Assembly: GCA_002812745.2 (NCBI GenBank)
Contig: NCSJ02000434.1
Location: 1 to 32,298, forward strand
From: Scytalidium lignicola
Taxonomy: Eukaryota > Ascomycota > Leotiomycetes
Length of the DNA stretch: 32,298 nt
Direction of reading: 5' to 3'
The notes under the pieces are model-generated. The model ran no database searches. It was not told the origin of the DNA and saw only the letters and a program-made list of their open reading frames with translations. Made by a program: the position numbers and the translations under genes. Positions 22,715 to 32,298 of this stretch are shown piece by piece (the first letter of the stretch is position 1; every line of letters begins with the position of its first letter).

Positions 22715-24889
22715 CTACGCCCGGCCCTTTGCGCGATTCATTGGTCCCCAATTCTCCCGCGGATTGATCTGGTATCTCACCAGTTTCCTGGCATCCTTTT
22801 CCATTCCAAGTTGTTCGTCAAATACTACCTCGAGTTTGGCGCGCTCGCCGACGGTACCATTTGCCGTATTCCTCGTCCTATCACCGTTCGTATCTGCCTC
22901 ATCCCCGCTTTCCTCATCAGCATCCTTCTTCCTCCCTCCAAGTCCCATGAGTCTCCATGCTGCCGATCCTTCTCTAATAGCGCCTTCCCTAATTGGAGCC
23001 TTCTGCTTAACCCATTCCCTCATCACTTCCCAGATGACTTCCCAAGGCGCATCGGTCTTGATGCTACCCGGCTTGGTATGACTTCTGGTTACTCTATATC
23101 CAAGATGCCTCAGCGCGCCTCGCAGAGCATTCTCCTGTGGAGTAACGCAGTGAAGGAACTTTGAGAGGACAGACGGGATGAACAAGAAAGGGTAATGGTC
23201 GATGGTAGTAGGATCGTACTTTTTAGGCTTAGTAGGATCCGTCTGGTAATATGGAGAGTTAGTATCTTCCTCTCGTGGAGAGAGAGTTTCTTCAAGAGCC
23301 ACCGAAAGCATGCCCTCGATTCTCTCTGTCGTGGCATAAGTATCCTTTGACACGTTTGGTAAATCATCTAAGATCCTCTTGATAAATTCCCGTGAATGCA
23401 GAGGGCCTGCATACATAGGTCCAGCCATGTGAGTCTTCGTTCCACAATGGGGACAGTATTCACCGGTGGTTGGTCCCGGGGAAAATACATGCTTATAGAA
23501 ATAGCCGCTCCCTTTCTTGTTTGGTGCAAGCTTATTCCTTGCTATCATCTGCGTTGTCCAAGCACCGCAGCCCACATCGCAATTATAGACAACCATCGTT
23601 CTACCAGCCAGGAACTTAACATCTGCTGGCGATTTGTAAACCCTAACAAAGACTCGAGCATAGAAATCGATTGATAGAGAGAGCAAAGGTTCAACAGCAT
23701 AGCCATAGCGTGCAGCAGTGGTCGCAATTGAGTGCAGAATAAGTCTCAGCCCGCCTTCATGTGAATGTTGTCCTTTGATAGGGGTCCCTCCATACAACGA
23801 GAAGGCCTTTTCAGGATAGCTATTTGAAGCCCAGACTCCGGCATCTGTGCAGGTAACACAGAGAAGACCATTATCAGCTACAGATTGGACAGCCGCATCT
23901 AGGAATGGAGCAGCTGTTCCATACGGATCAAGATCAATGACAGTGTATTTTGGCATTGCAAACCCCTTCTTATCCATAGGTCCTCCAATACAACTATACA
24001 TATGTGTAATTGCATTACCGGTAATTGTCTTGATCTTGTCTTCTAGCTTGTTATGCTGGATATTCAGCCGAATCGATTTAGTAGCCTCTGGTAAGAGATC
24101 GTTTGCAGTAACTGACGTCGTGAAAGGGATCTCTTTGGCATATCGCAGAGCTCGGAGTCCAGTTGCGGATAGAGCATCGAGAATTGTGAAAGACGGCAGT
24201 CGAGGTTGCGTCTCTGTGCTGCTGTCTTGTTGACCTTGAGTCTTGTCAGTCTCTAAGGCCTCTGGCAGAGGTTCTAATCCTGCTTCGGCTTGCCGTTCCT
24301 CTGAGATTGGCGCAGCTTCCGTCATTTCCTTATCACCTACACCCTCTTCCTTTGCAACAGCGGGGGGTTCTTCTCCATTATTGACTGTGGATATTTCATC
24401 GGTATGCGGCAGGCCAGCATCCTTGTCGAGCTTCCCAGCTTTTCTGCCATTGCTCGTCGAATCACCATCATCACCCCGTTTCCTCTTCCTGTTCTTTTGT
24501 TTCAAGGCTGCCAATTCTTGCTTTTGTTGAAGCAAGCCTTCGCCGTAGGCTTTGATGGCTAAAACACTTAGGTCTCGATTGAATTGCTGAATCGGGTTGT
24601 AGAAAACAGACTGAGGTTGATTATCGCCCTTTGGTGTAGTCTGAGGATTTGTCGAAGCTGACGCTGGTATAAGGATATACGCTAGACCTTCTTTGACGGT
24701 GGTGTATTCTTTCCCGTCATGGGCGATATGCTGGTTAGCAGCAGGCGTAGCTGTGATATCAGCCATTGTAGTCGCCGACGTGGGCGGGTTGGTACAGAAT
24801 GCCCTTGCCCTCAATGTGATTATCAATCTTCGAGCCGCAGACGAGACATGTCCCCTTCTCAGCCCTAGCGAATTTTGGAATACATTCAT
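22715..24889 (-). CDS. TRM1: tRNA (guanine26-N2)-dimethyltransferase Trm1
   Basis: SAM-dependent enzyme that makes m2,2G26 in nuclear/cytosolic and mitochondrial tRNAs. It is a 724-aa single-exon gene. Key features are FYNPIQQFNRDLSVLAI at about 97-112, the SAM-binding LDALSATGLRALR at 237-249, the catalytic-type DLDPYGTAAPFLDAAV from 319, CTDAGVWAS, and a Cys cluster with CPHCGTK. Between these motifs lies a 110-residue hydrophilic insert with KNRKRKRGD (132-140), a likely nuclear signal. Two in-frame ATGs fit dual targeting: Met1 gives an Arg-rich, acid-poor leader (RRGHVSSAARRLIITLRARAF), and Met42 (24766) gives a form without it. Yeast Trm1 is known to use two starts for mitochondrial and nuclear forms. 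The C-terminus is hydrophilic. Confidence 0.96.
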   Translation of the reverse strand: MNVFQNSLGLRRGHVSSAARRLIITLRARAFCTNPPTSATTMADITATPAANQHIAHDGKEYTTVKEGLAYILIPASASTNPQTTPKGDNQPQSVFYNPIQQFNRDLSVLAIKAYGEGLLQQKQELAALKQKNRKRKRGDDGDSTSNGRKAGKLDKDAGLPHTDEISTVNNGEEPPAVAKEEGVGDKEMTEAAPISEERQAEAGLEPLPEALETDKTQGQQDSSTETQPRLPSFTILDALSATGLRALRYAKEIPFTTSVTANDLLPEATKSIRLNIQHNKLEDKIKTITGNAITHMYSCIGGPMDKKGFAMPKYTVIDLDPYGTAAPFLDAAVQSVADNGLLCVTCTDAGVWASNSYPEKAFSLYGGTPIKGQHSHEGGLRLILHSIATTAARYGYAVEPLLSLSIDFYARVFVRVYKSPADVKFLAGRTMVVYNCDVGCGAWTTQMIARNKLAPNKKGSGYFYKHVFSPGPTTGEYCPHCGTKTHMAGPMYAGPLHSREFIKRILDDLPNVSKDTYATTERIEGMLSVALEETLSPREEDTNSPYYQTDPTKPKKYDPTTIDHYPFLFIPSVLSKFLHCVTPQENALRGALRHLGYRVTRSHTKPGSIKTDAPWEVIWEVMREWVKQKAPIREGAIREGSAAWRLMGLGGRKKDADEESGDEADTNGDRTRNTANGTVGERAKLEVVFDEQLGMEKDARKLVRYQINPRENWGPMNRAKGRA

Positions 24890-25169
24890 GCGAAAAAGCC
24901 GTTGCTAATTCTGACTTTCTTGGGCTTTCTTTTCGACAAGGCTAGACACTTTTCTTAGTGGTCGGAAAATTTACCGATGCGGAATCAATCCTCAGCACGT
25001 GACCGTGATACCCTTGATTCCAAATCATTAGATGCATAAGACGTCAGATATTAGAATTGAAAACTTATAAATTCGAGTATTGTACTGCAGAAGAAACAGA
25101 TTATCATAGAAGTTATATAGCAAAACTCTCACTACACTTACTAAATCTATACCATTTCTACAGATCAAG
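24890..25169. promoter_or_regulatory. Divergent promoter, TRM1 / DUF427
   Basis: 280 bp between divergent starts. A CACGTGAC element (E-box, CACGTG at 24996-25001) lies near the middle. A TATAAAT sequence at 25066-25072 is about 100 bp before the DUF427 start. Confidence 0.45.
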
Positions 25170-25725
25170 ATGCATGCCAAAGCCTCTGTCGGCGGCCAGG
25201 TTATAGCTGAAACCGATAACTATGAGATTGTAGAGGGAAATATCTATGTAAATACCATTTCTATGAGTCCTGGACTTTTGCCGATGATTTACTAATTTTT
25301 GTTTTAGTTCCCACCCGCGTGAGTATTCGTCCTCCCTGCTTTCCTAAATCATCTACCGGTAGAACTGAGATGTGGTCCTCAAAAGTTCGGTGGATATGAA
25401 CCTCATGAAGAAGACTGATTTGCATACTAAATGCCCCTGGAAGGGCGAGGCTTCATACTACACCATTACCGCTGGCGGCAAGTCTTTCTGATTTAAAGAA
25501 GAGTGAATTTCGAATGTATGAGCTTACTAAGTAACAGACACCGAATTGAAGAATGCGGCATGGTACTACCCTCAGCCATTTGAGAAGGCGACTAATATTA
25601 AAGATTATGTTGCTTTCTGTAAGTTGAACCAGTTGGTTGTTAGAATAACGCAATATATATTCTTGATCGGACCTGACATATTTCATCATGTAGACAAAAA
25701 TAAGGTCAAGATTGAGCAGGACTAG
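25170..25725 (+). CDS. DUF427 small protein
   Basis: 97-aa protein of the DUF427 family in five exons: 25170-25247, 25308-25318, 25386-25477, 25538-25618 and 25694-25725; all phases join. The family pattern is complete: VEGNIYFPPASV, then DLHTKCPWKGEASYYT, AAWYYPQPFEKATNIKDYVAFYKNKV. Family members are single-domain beta-rich cytosolic proteins of unclear biochemical role. The second exon is only 11 nt and encodes the FPP plus part of the next Ala. The third intron (25478-25537) begins with GC; the nearby GT cannot give the right frame. Transcription is divergent from TRM1. Function remains unknown. Confidence 0.9.
25478..25537 (+). other. GC-AG intron in the DUF427 gene
   Basis: The donor is GGCG|GCAAGT and the acceptor TAACAG|AC; length 60 nt. 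Splicing here joins TITAG to DTELKNAAWYYP. The alternative GT four bases downstream (GTCTTT) leaves every acceptor out of frame with the conserved AAWYYP segment. Confidence 0.85.
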
Positions 25726-26248
25726 GTGGAGCGGGGTTCTGAAATGGGAGCTACACTGCCGTCTTCTACTTATTATAACTCTTGTGTAGCAAATTAGGAG
25801 AGCTATCCTTATATAACATATCTGAGATGTCCAATATCGGATTTTATAAATTTGAAGAGTAAATCATGGTTGCGTTTCAGAATACGGACACTAGATATAC
25901 TCACCAGGTCCTACAACTAAATTACAACCTTTTATATAACGATGTCCATTTTTAAAGTTCATTCACTCTGTTTAAATATAAATCCAGACTCGATTCACAT
26001 GCAAACCTAGAACCAATCCGCGAATCAAAGTTGGCCTTTGATTGAATCATTCAGCGGGTCAGATTCGTTATCGATAAGCTGCGGGGCAGAGCGTCATCCT
26101 GCATACGTCAGAGAGGCTTCCTCTCTCTATATTATAAACCCTCACACGCAAGTCAAGCCTCCAATTTTAATAATCATCACTTATATCAATTACCTTGTCG
26201 AATTTCTCTTTGAACTTCCTGTCTACAACATATCTTAAACATCCAATC
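25726..26248. promoter_or_regulatory. Intergenic: DUF427 3' end, SDR promoter
   Basis: 523 bp of AT-rich sequence with no supported gene. TATAAA at 26133-26138, about 111 bp before the SDR start codon and preceded by a CT-rich tract, is a candidate TATA box. Confidence 0.45.
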
Positions 26249-27327
26249 ATGGCCAAGGTGCTGATAATCGGCGCAACGCGCGGTTTAGGAGCTTCGCTTG
26301 CTAAAAAGTATGCTTCAAAGGAGGGGAATAAAGTCTATGGCACTTCTCGATCAACAGCTGGTCCAAAGGAGCTATCTGATCGTATAGCATGGGTGCCACA
26401 TATCGACGTCTCCTCTGAGAGTGTTGGCAAGAATCTAGTTGATCAGCTTGATAAGCTAGTTACTAGTGATGGTGGGTCCAAGGCTCTTGATATTGTGGTA
26501 TGTCCCCATCGCCTTGTGGAAATGTGTGTTATTCTACTGTTGAAAACCGAATTTTATATTTATCAATTAAGGATAGATCATCACCGCAGGGTATTTTGCT
26601 ACGGAAGATTTCGCGAATGGTCCGAAGTGGGATGAGGAGGTTAAGATGTATAGTATGTCATTTGGCTTCCTGGATTATCTTCCGTGGACACATTGAGATA
26701 TTTGGAAAACTAACGAGAACAGCTACCTCAGCAATATCTCCACCGTTTATAGTCCACAGCCTGTTTAAGTCAAAGTACTTAGCCAAAGGTTCGAAGGTTG
26801 TCCTAGTCTCGAGTGAATCCGGAAGCATTACCCTGCGACATGAGACGGAAGGAGGAGGGAATTATGCACACCATGCGAGCAAAGCGGCGCTGAATATGGT
26901 TGGAAAGTTGCTTAGTCTTGATGTCAAGGAGTATGGGATTATCATTAGTATCGTACATCCAGGTTTCATGCGGACAGGCATGACGAAGGGCGTAGGCTTT
27001 GATAAGTATTGGGATGCTGGTGGCGGTATGCTTATATGTTTCCCTAAATGCTGGATGGGGAGAGATGAATGTAAAGGTTTATTAAAGCTTTGCTAACGGG
27101 TATTTTACAGCTGTTACGCCTGACGAAGGGGCGGAGAGCCTTGCGGAGTGGATTGATAAGGAGCTTGATTTTAGCAAGTCTGGGGAATATTGGGCTCCTA
27201 GAGGACCAAGTAAGCCTTCCAACATTCCTAATTAGACTTTTGTTAATTCAGCTATATAGGAGATATCGGGACCGCCGAGCCTGTTCTAGGGAAAGGACTT
27301 CCTACCCCTTTACAACTACCCTGGTAA
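26249..27327 (+). CDS. Short-chain dehydrogenase/reductase
   Basis: Predicted NAD(P)-dependent oxidoreductase of the SDR superfamily, substrate unknown. The model has 264 aa in five exons: 26249-26497, 26577-26652, 26723-27025, 27111-27209 and 27260-27327; all phases join. The Rossmann motif GATRGLG is at residues 8-14, the IITAG strand follows ALDIV, and VSSESGSI supplies the catalytic Ser region (about 138-141). The expected YxxxK motif reads HHASK: Lys162 is kept, but His158 is at the Tyr position, with a Tyr two residues earlier. The C-terminus IGTAEPVLGKGLPTPLQLPW is complete. Introns are 50-85 nt with ordinary GT-AG ends. It follows DUF427 on the same strand, with no evident link. Confidence 0.9.
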
Positions 27328-27639
27328 AAAATTAATGGAGATAATCGTCACATCGAATGAAGAAGTATATGGCAATACCACAAGAGAAATATATTCATAC
27401 CGATTGCATTTCGGGTTACATCAAGTCGTACTTTTAACATGACTACTTATTTTCATTAAAACGTTCCCAACTTCCCCATTACCCTTGATATAACCGNAAA
27501 AACGCTCAGGGTACATTATTACCTTTTAATAATTAGACCACAAGACCACACATCCTTCAAGCTGCAAATTAATTTGCAGTAAATTACTTTCCTAAGACTC
27601 CTTTTTGCTAATACCCTTCAAACCCCCTCCTTTCTCCGT
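27328..27639. other. Convergent 3' spacer, SDR / CFEM
   Basis: 312 bp of AT-rich sequence between two converging genes, with an N before an A-run at 27497. No gene is seen. Confidence 0.6.
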
Positions 27640-28440
27640 TTAAACGACGGCGGCAATACCAGCGAGAAGAGCTGCAAAGCCCATACCCTGAGCAAGACGT
27701 GTACCCGCATTTGGTGTAGCTGAGGCAGCTGTGCTGGAGCCGGAGCTAGACCCGGCGCCAGGGCTGCCAGCTGGAGTGGAGCTGGATGAGGAATTGGTAA
27801 AGATACCAGAGGGGCTAGCCGGCGCGCTTGTGGTTGCGGGGCCTGTGCCGGTAGGCGGAGGGGCTGTAGTCGTGACAGCCGTGACAGTGGTTGGGACAAC
27901 AGAAGAAGAAGTGGTAGTTGGGGTGGGGGTGGGGGTAACAGCGCTTGAGATCGATGTTGTAGAGGCAGCAGAGGTAGTGGTAGAAGCTGCGACGGAGGCC
28001 AATGAGGCGGAGAAGGAGGAGCAGAGAGCACTGCCGACGGATGCAGCGACGAGCAGGTCAGATGCAGCGCATGCCGAAATCAAACATGGAGCAACGGCCG
28101 TCTGGATGGCTGGTTGACCCGTTCCACACTGGCAAGCTTGGTCGGTGAGGGCACAGCCAGCAGCAACGATAGCACTGGTGAGGCAAGGAACCTGAAGAAG
28201 GCTACGCGTCAGTCATTTGTTTTAAATCAAGAGGCATGACCAAAGGAAGATGATGAAGAAAACTAGGTCTCCGCAGAAGAAACCACGGGGCTCAATTATT
28301 AAATTCAAGAGGCGTAGACGTGATTGAGTGATAATAAGAGTGAGTGTACTTACAGCACAGGCGGGCTCAGCACCAAAGTTCTGGGCGGAAGCTAAGCTGG
28401 CAGCAGCAGCCACCGCAACGAAAACGACCGAAGACTTCAT
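27640..28440 (-). CDS. CFEM-domain GPI-anchored-type protein
   Basis: Predicted secreted cell-wall protein of 212 aa in two exons, 28440-28354 and 28191-27640, with a 162-nt intron. A signal peptide (MKSSVVFVAVAAAASLASA) precedes a complete CFEM domain with eight Cys in the spacing C-x3-C-x9-C-x6-C-x-C-x13-C-x4-C-x15-C. The Asp of LTDQACQC is the residue that binds haem iron in characterised CFEM proteins. A Ser/Thr/Pro-rich stalk of about 100 residues follows and is likely O-mannosylated. The C-terminal hydrophobic tail (AQGMGFAALLAGIAAVV), with small residues near 188-192, fits a GPI signal. The intron falls between the first and second Cys. CFEM proteins act in iron/haem capture, wall integrity or host interaction; which one applies here is not visible. 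Confidence 0.93.
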
Positions 28441-30768
28441 TTTTCCGGAGTGGATATCAGCGATTGTGCGACGATAGAGAGTAACGAGCTGGCCGTAGGT
28501 AAACTTCGACGTATGTACAAGCTGGATAGCGACAGATGGCGGTAGCAGGAGGGAGAGGAGAGAGAGGCAGAGGCAGAGATGCGCGAAAGGGGATATTTAT
28601 TGTTTTATTGAACGGTCAACAGTCCAGCAATGCTTCGCCAGCCATCCAGCAGCCAGCCCAGCACCACCAGCATTATCTCGACCAAGCATCCTGCTCCCAG
28701 GCCATGTCGGTGGGTTTGCAGGGTCGCTAATTGAATTACTGTGGTCGTTGCCAGCAAAAGACGCCCCTGCGGGGGAAGCAAAGGACGGGCCCAATGGGTT
28801 GACGCGTGTTAAGCCTAAAGTCTCGCCGAAACGCCCAGCCATTGGCCCGCTTGGGGGCTGTCCGGGCGTTCCTGACAGGGCCTGTTACTATATTGTAAGG
28901 ATGCCAATCGTGCCCAGTCGTGCCAGTGCAGGAATGGGCTCGCCCTAGGACTTCTTCTTCCTTCAGGGAAGCTCGAGAAGTTAAGTTACTGTACTGTAAT
29001 GTCACGACGCCACGGAAAAAGATGGTGGCCAGCAAGTCATCTGCATCCTAGGACGTCTAATTTATCGGTGATGACAATACCACAGTACTTGTATTTGGCC
29101 CACCAGTTATCCTGGAACTCTGCTGTTGTCGGGGTGTAGTTGCGAGAGAAGAAACAGGTGAGATCGTGATATCGCGATATCGCAGCAGGTGCACCCGAGA
29201 TACGAATGGGATAAAGCCCGGCCGGCAGACTGACGATGGTGGTTCAACAACCTGATATGCAGTGCCATCGGACCGCCATGGTCATGCTAGGTCTGCCACC
29301 ACTCATGGGCTCGACGCATGCGTACGCACTCGCAAACTCGACCGATATTGCGATGCTGTGCGGTGATGCATCTCTCCAACAAAAGCGCGAGAAGTAGTCT
29401 GACGTGCCTGGACTGTACTTACGTACCTAATCGGAGCAGGAGGAGATTGATTTGACTTTTGAGATTATTTATTAACTGCCTTCGTGTTGAGTTCAATGCG
29501 GAGTGCTGCTCTGCTGTCTGTACAGTCAAGGCTTGCTGGCGGTGGAGAATGCCGCTCCTCATACACTAATCGCCCGCCCTCTCTTACAGTAGGAATACGA
29601 TAGCTACCGGGCTTGATGCACGGGCAGCTTTAGGGCTGGAAATGGGCGCCTGCATCCCAATAAGTTACTGTAGTTATTATTGACGATGATAAGCTCTGAA
29701 GATATCGATTCTTCGAAGCTTAGCTTTCCTCGCACAACCTCAGCTACGTCACACAGCCATCTAATTATAATTTACAAATCAGCTCTGTATCCATATTATT
29801 ATTTAAGAAGATTTATTTGTTGTTGGTGGATACGAAGCCCAAGACAAGTACCCATCCGGTCACCCTTTTCTCCAGCAAAAGCATTCCATGTGTTCTGTGG
29901 GGCGGATAGCTGCCGAGTTCGTTTCTTTACGGTATTGCTAGCCACATCCCGCTTTGGTACGAGACGCTATTCTTTTACAGTCCTAATATAATCGATACCG
30001 GCCTGTTCGAAATTGGCTTCAGTTTTAAGCCCTCTATAAACTTACTTTAGCCTTATATTTTGTTTATAAATTACGTTTGTCCTGTTTGATATTGTCTAAT
30101 CTCTTAAGCTTAATTTTATTGCTTATAGCTACCCCCCCAAGTATACAGAGAACAGTACTGCTTTGCACGGTGAATCCATTGTGGCCGCAAAGTAAATATC
30201 CTAATCATAAGTTAATATAGAACCTGATCTACTCTCTTAGTCTCTTTTAACCTACCAAGATTCGCCTTGCCGTGTAGCAAGATAGATAGACCCGCCCGTG
30301 TCCGCTAATCCTCAGGCATCAGCCAATTTATCTTATTAAAAGAAGACACTTGGAATTTATAGTACTTGATCACTAATTGCCCACCATGCCAGCCACTATC
30401 AATGAGAAGAGGCGTGATGCTTATTCTCAGCACCGCTGCTCTATCAAGATTCCGTCTTGTTAATATCTATTTTTATAAAAATGCATCTATTATTTACAAT
30501 ATTAAGGGCAGCGTTGGATCATGGCCCATATCATTGGCTGATCCCCTAGCTTAGCGTGGAATACACTGGAAACGGGGATGCGATCTAGCCGTGCACGCCG
30601 TGCTAGAGCTCCCGCTGAGTACGGTAGTACACTATCAAATTTTTATCCTCGGACGTTATATCCTCCGGGGTATTCGGCCTAAAACTATGTTATGATATAC
30701 ACTTCCATCTTCTCATATTAATATTCATCCTCGGTCCAAAAGACCGAAAAACCATAAATTCCGACAAA
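28441..30768. other. Long intergenic region, CFEM / PPTase
   Basis: 2.33 kb between divergent genes. The left part should be the CFEM promoter and has scattered TACTGTA/TACAGTA motifs near 28986, 29517, 29584 and 29664, and a GATATCGCGATATCGC palindrome at about 29167-29182. From about 29750 to 30560 the DNA is AT-rich, with broken reading frames on both strands and no recognisable family, and may be a decayed repeat. The right end should hold the PPTase promoter. Confidence 0.5.
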
Positions 30769-31956
30769 ATGGCTAATGGGAGTCAACATACGCCCAAGAT
30801 CATACAGTGGCTGGTAGATACCCGTCCACTATGGCCGGTCTCTCCAAAAAATAAGTCCAAAGAAGAAATGGAGGAGTTCAAGAATGTGGTTCGTCTCCAG
30901 ACTTCCATTTCGCCAGGNAAAAAAAAAGAGAAATGAGAAGTCCCTATATTCCATAGTATATCTCAAACCAAACTCAGGACTGATCACTGCCAGGCTTCAA
31001 CGGCCTTGGGCAAGCTGACTCCCTCAGAAAGAGAGTCAGTTCTCAAGTACTACTTCGTCAAGGACGCCAAAATGAGCCTGGTTTCACAGTTACTCAAGCA
31101 TCATCTCATTACTAAGAATTGCGGCGTTCCCTGGTCTCAGAGCAAGATATCAAGAGATAAGAATGGGAAACCATGCTATATACCCGAGGACAGCGTCTCA
31201 GGGCAACCTTTAGTTGATTTTAACGTCAGCCACCAAGCTGGACTCGTTACTCTCATTGCCGCCATCGGCTTCAAGGAGCGCGTGAGCGTAGGTACCGATA
31301 TTGTCTGCGTTGATGAGCGTCTGGCGAAAGATTATGAGTTCATTGAGAAGAAGAATTTCTTTGAATGGGTAGACATGCATGCCGATGTTTTTGCGGAGGA
31401 GGAAGTCAACGATATGAAGCTAGCTCCTGTGAAGGTGCCCTTGAGCGATCCCTCTTTGGAGATTAGAGGCTACGGGGTGGAGATGATTTCATGTTGCGAG
31501 GCGAGAAATCGGAAGTTACAACTCGCAGCCATGAATAGTGATACAGGGCGTTCCGAAGAGATCATTGTGGACAGTAATGTTATTATTGATGCCAAGCTCC
31601 GACGATTCTATGCTTATTGGTGTTTACGGGAGGCTTACGTGAAAATGACTGGAGAAGCATTATTAGCTCCCTGGTTGAAGGAACTTATGTTTAAAGGAGT
31701 GGTGCCTCCGGCTCCGAGAATTGCTGGAGAGGATCATCAGAACGATCTATTAGAAGGTGAAATTTTGAAGGAGTTCCATATAGAGTTTCAGGGGAAGGAA
31801 CTCTCGGATGTCATGGTCGAGCTGGCTGCACTCGGGAGCAATTACATGGCCGGAGTGGCTGTTAGAGCAGAGCTTGAAGAAGAAAGGGAAACCCTTATTT
31901 TAGGACCATGGCAAGCACTGGATATTGAGAATATCCTTCTGCTCGCAGAGAGTTAG
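30769..31956 (+). CDS. npgA: 4'-phosphopantetheinyl transferase, NpgA type
   Basis: Transfers phosphopantetheine from CoA to carrier-protein domains of polyketide and peptide synthetases and of aminoadipate reductase (lysine pathway). Two exons: 30769 to 30885 or 30888, and 30994-31956; 359 or 360 aa. Exon 1 (MANGSQHTPKIIQWLVDTRP) is short and its donor is weak: GTGGTT and GTTCGT both keep frame. Sfp-type motifs are complete: FNVSHQAG (about 115-122), GTDIVCVDER (139-148) with Mg-binding Asp, and WCLREAYVKMTGEALL (248-263) with the Glu and Lys of the WxxxEAxxK signature. The C-terminal half closely resembles Aspergillus NpgA (344 aa). No synthase gene lies nearby, so this looks like the general cellular enzyme and not a cluster-specific one. 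Confidence 0.93.
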
Positions 31957-32169
31957 AAATAAATATACAAAATCAAAACACTCAGGAACAGATATCCAGG
32001 ACCAAAATGCTTAAAATAGATTTAGAAATAGAATACTCGTGGTCAAGGATTTAAAATATTATAATACTTAGTTCGATCTATTTTAAATACCTGTCTCTCT
32101 AACTTCATTTATTATTTAGTGGCTATGTCACCCGGAAATATTTTAATAATAATGCAAATATATATCTTC
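31957..32169. other. Convergent 3' spacer, PPTase / SDR
   Basis: 213 bp of AT-rich 3' UTR-like sequence between converging genes. Confidence 0.6.
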
Positions 32170-32298
32170 TCATCTACCCATCCAACCACCATCAACAGTC
32201 AGGACATGACCACTAACATAGGAACTCCCCTGACTAGCTAAGAAGATGACAGCACCCTTCATATCCTCAGCAGTCCCCCATCTCCAGCTGGAATTCGT
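32170..32298 (-). CDS. Short-chain dehydrogenase, 3' end only
   Basis: The last 42 codons and stop of an SDR gene that continues beyond the right edge. [17 protein letters not shown] and [16 protein letters not shown] are the typical C-terminal signature of classical SDRs of the gluconate 5-dehydrogenase / KduD type. The residues just before (TNSSW) are less typical than the usual IPxxRWG and may follow a nearby exon border. The substrate cannot be told from this fragment. Confidence 0.85.
   Translation of the reverse strand, partial: TNSSWRWGTAEDMKGAVIFLASQGSSYVSGHVLTVDGGWMGR

Noticed and set aside
27731..28117. 128-codon ORF antisense to the CFEM gene
   Set aside because: Its Val/Glu/Gly-rich translation is the mirror of the Ser/Thr/Pro stalk codons.
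29680..29991. 103-codon ORF in the CFEM/PPTase spacer
   Set aside because: No family signature; it lies in an AT-rich tract with broken frames and is more likely relic or chance sequence.
30769..32298. Secondary-metabolite cluster centred on the PPTase
   Set aside because: No polyketide or peptide synthase, transporter or cluster regulator is adjacent; only an SDR fragment and a CFEM gene flank it.

Overview
This window looks like nuclear DNA of a filamentous ascomycete (Pezizomycotina). Introns are short (42-162 nt) with GT..AG ends and CTNAC-like branch sites, genes lie on both strands about 0.3-3.5 kb apart, and the gene set is typical of that group: a bZIP/DUF3425 regulator, a CFEM GPI-type protein and an NpgA-type phosphopantetheinyl transferase. 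A Leotiomycete-like origin is only a guess. Exon models were built by hand from reading frame, splice signals and recognised family motifs. There are no rRNA, tRNA, CRISPR or intact mobile-element features that I can support.

Layout from left to right. 1-868 holds no gene. 869-2560 (-) is a five-exon bZIP + DUF3425 transcription factor. 4113-6722 (+) is a large disordered protein of unknown function. 6723-10293 is an unusually long space between two converging genes, full of microsatellites and GTAC/TACTGTA repeats. 10294-13465 (-) is a PMT1-family protein O-mannosyltransferase. 14208-16228 (-) is ATP sulfurylase (MET3 type), divergent from the LYR protein ISD11 at 16958-17667 (+). 18643-20478 (+) is an unknown basic/acidic, probably nuclear protein. 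It converges on phosphoserine phosphatase (20872-22308, -), which is followed by TRM1 tRNA dimethyltransferase (22715-24889, -). A tiny five-exon DUF427 gene (25170-25725, +) and a five-exon SDR (26249-27327, +) follow. A CFEM protein gene (27640-28440, -) is separated by 2.3 kb of non-coding, partly AT-rich DNA from an NpgA-like PPTase (30769-31956, +). The right edge cuts through the 3' end of another SDR (32170-32298, -).

Most of the window is housekeeping: secretory-pathway glycosylation, sulfate assimilation and Fe-S cluster assembly, serine biosynthesis, tRNA modification, and activation of carrier proteins. The genes do not form a single operon-like system. The one pairing with a plausible shared logic is MET3/ISD11, where sulfate activation and the mitochondrial cysteine-desulfurase partner share one 729-bp promoter region. 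Structural points worth attention are two GC-AG introns in unrelated genes, an 11-nt microexon, an in-frame 33-bp minisatellite that could be coding or intronic, a dual-start TRM1, an SDR with His where the catalytic Tyr normally sits, and the repeat-rich convergent spacer. I found no convincing novel defence or mobile system.
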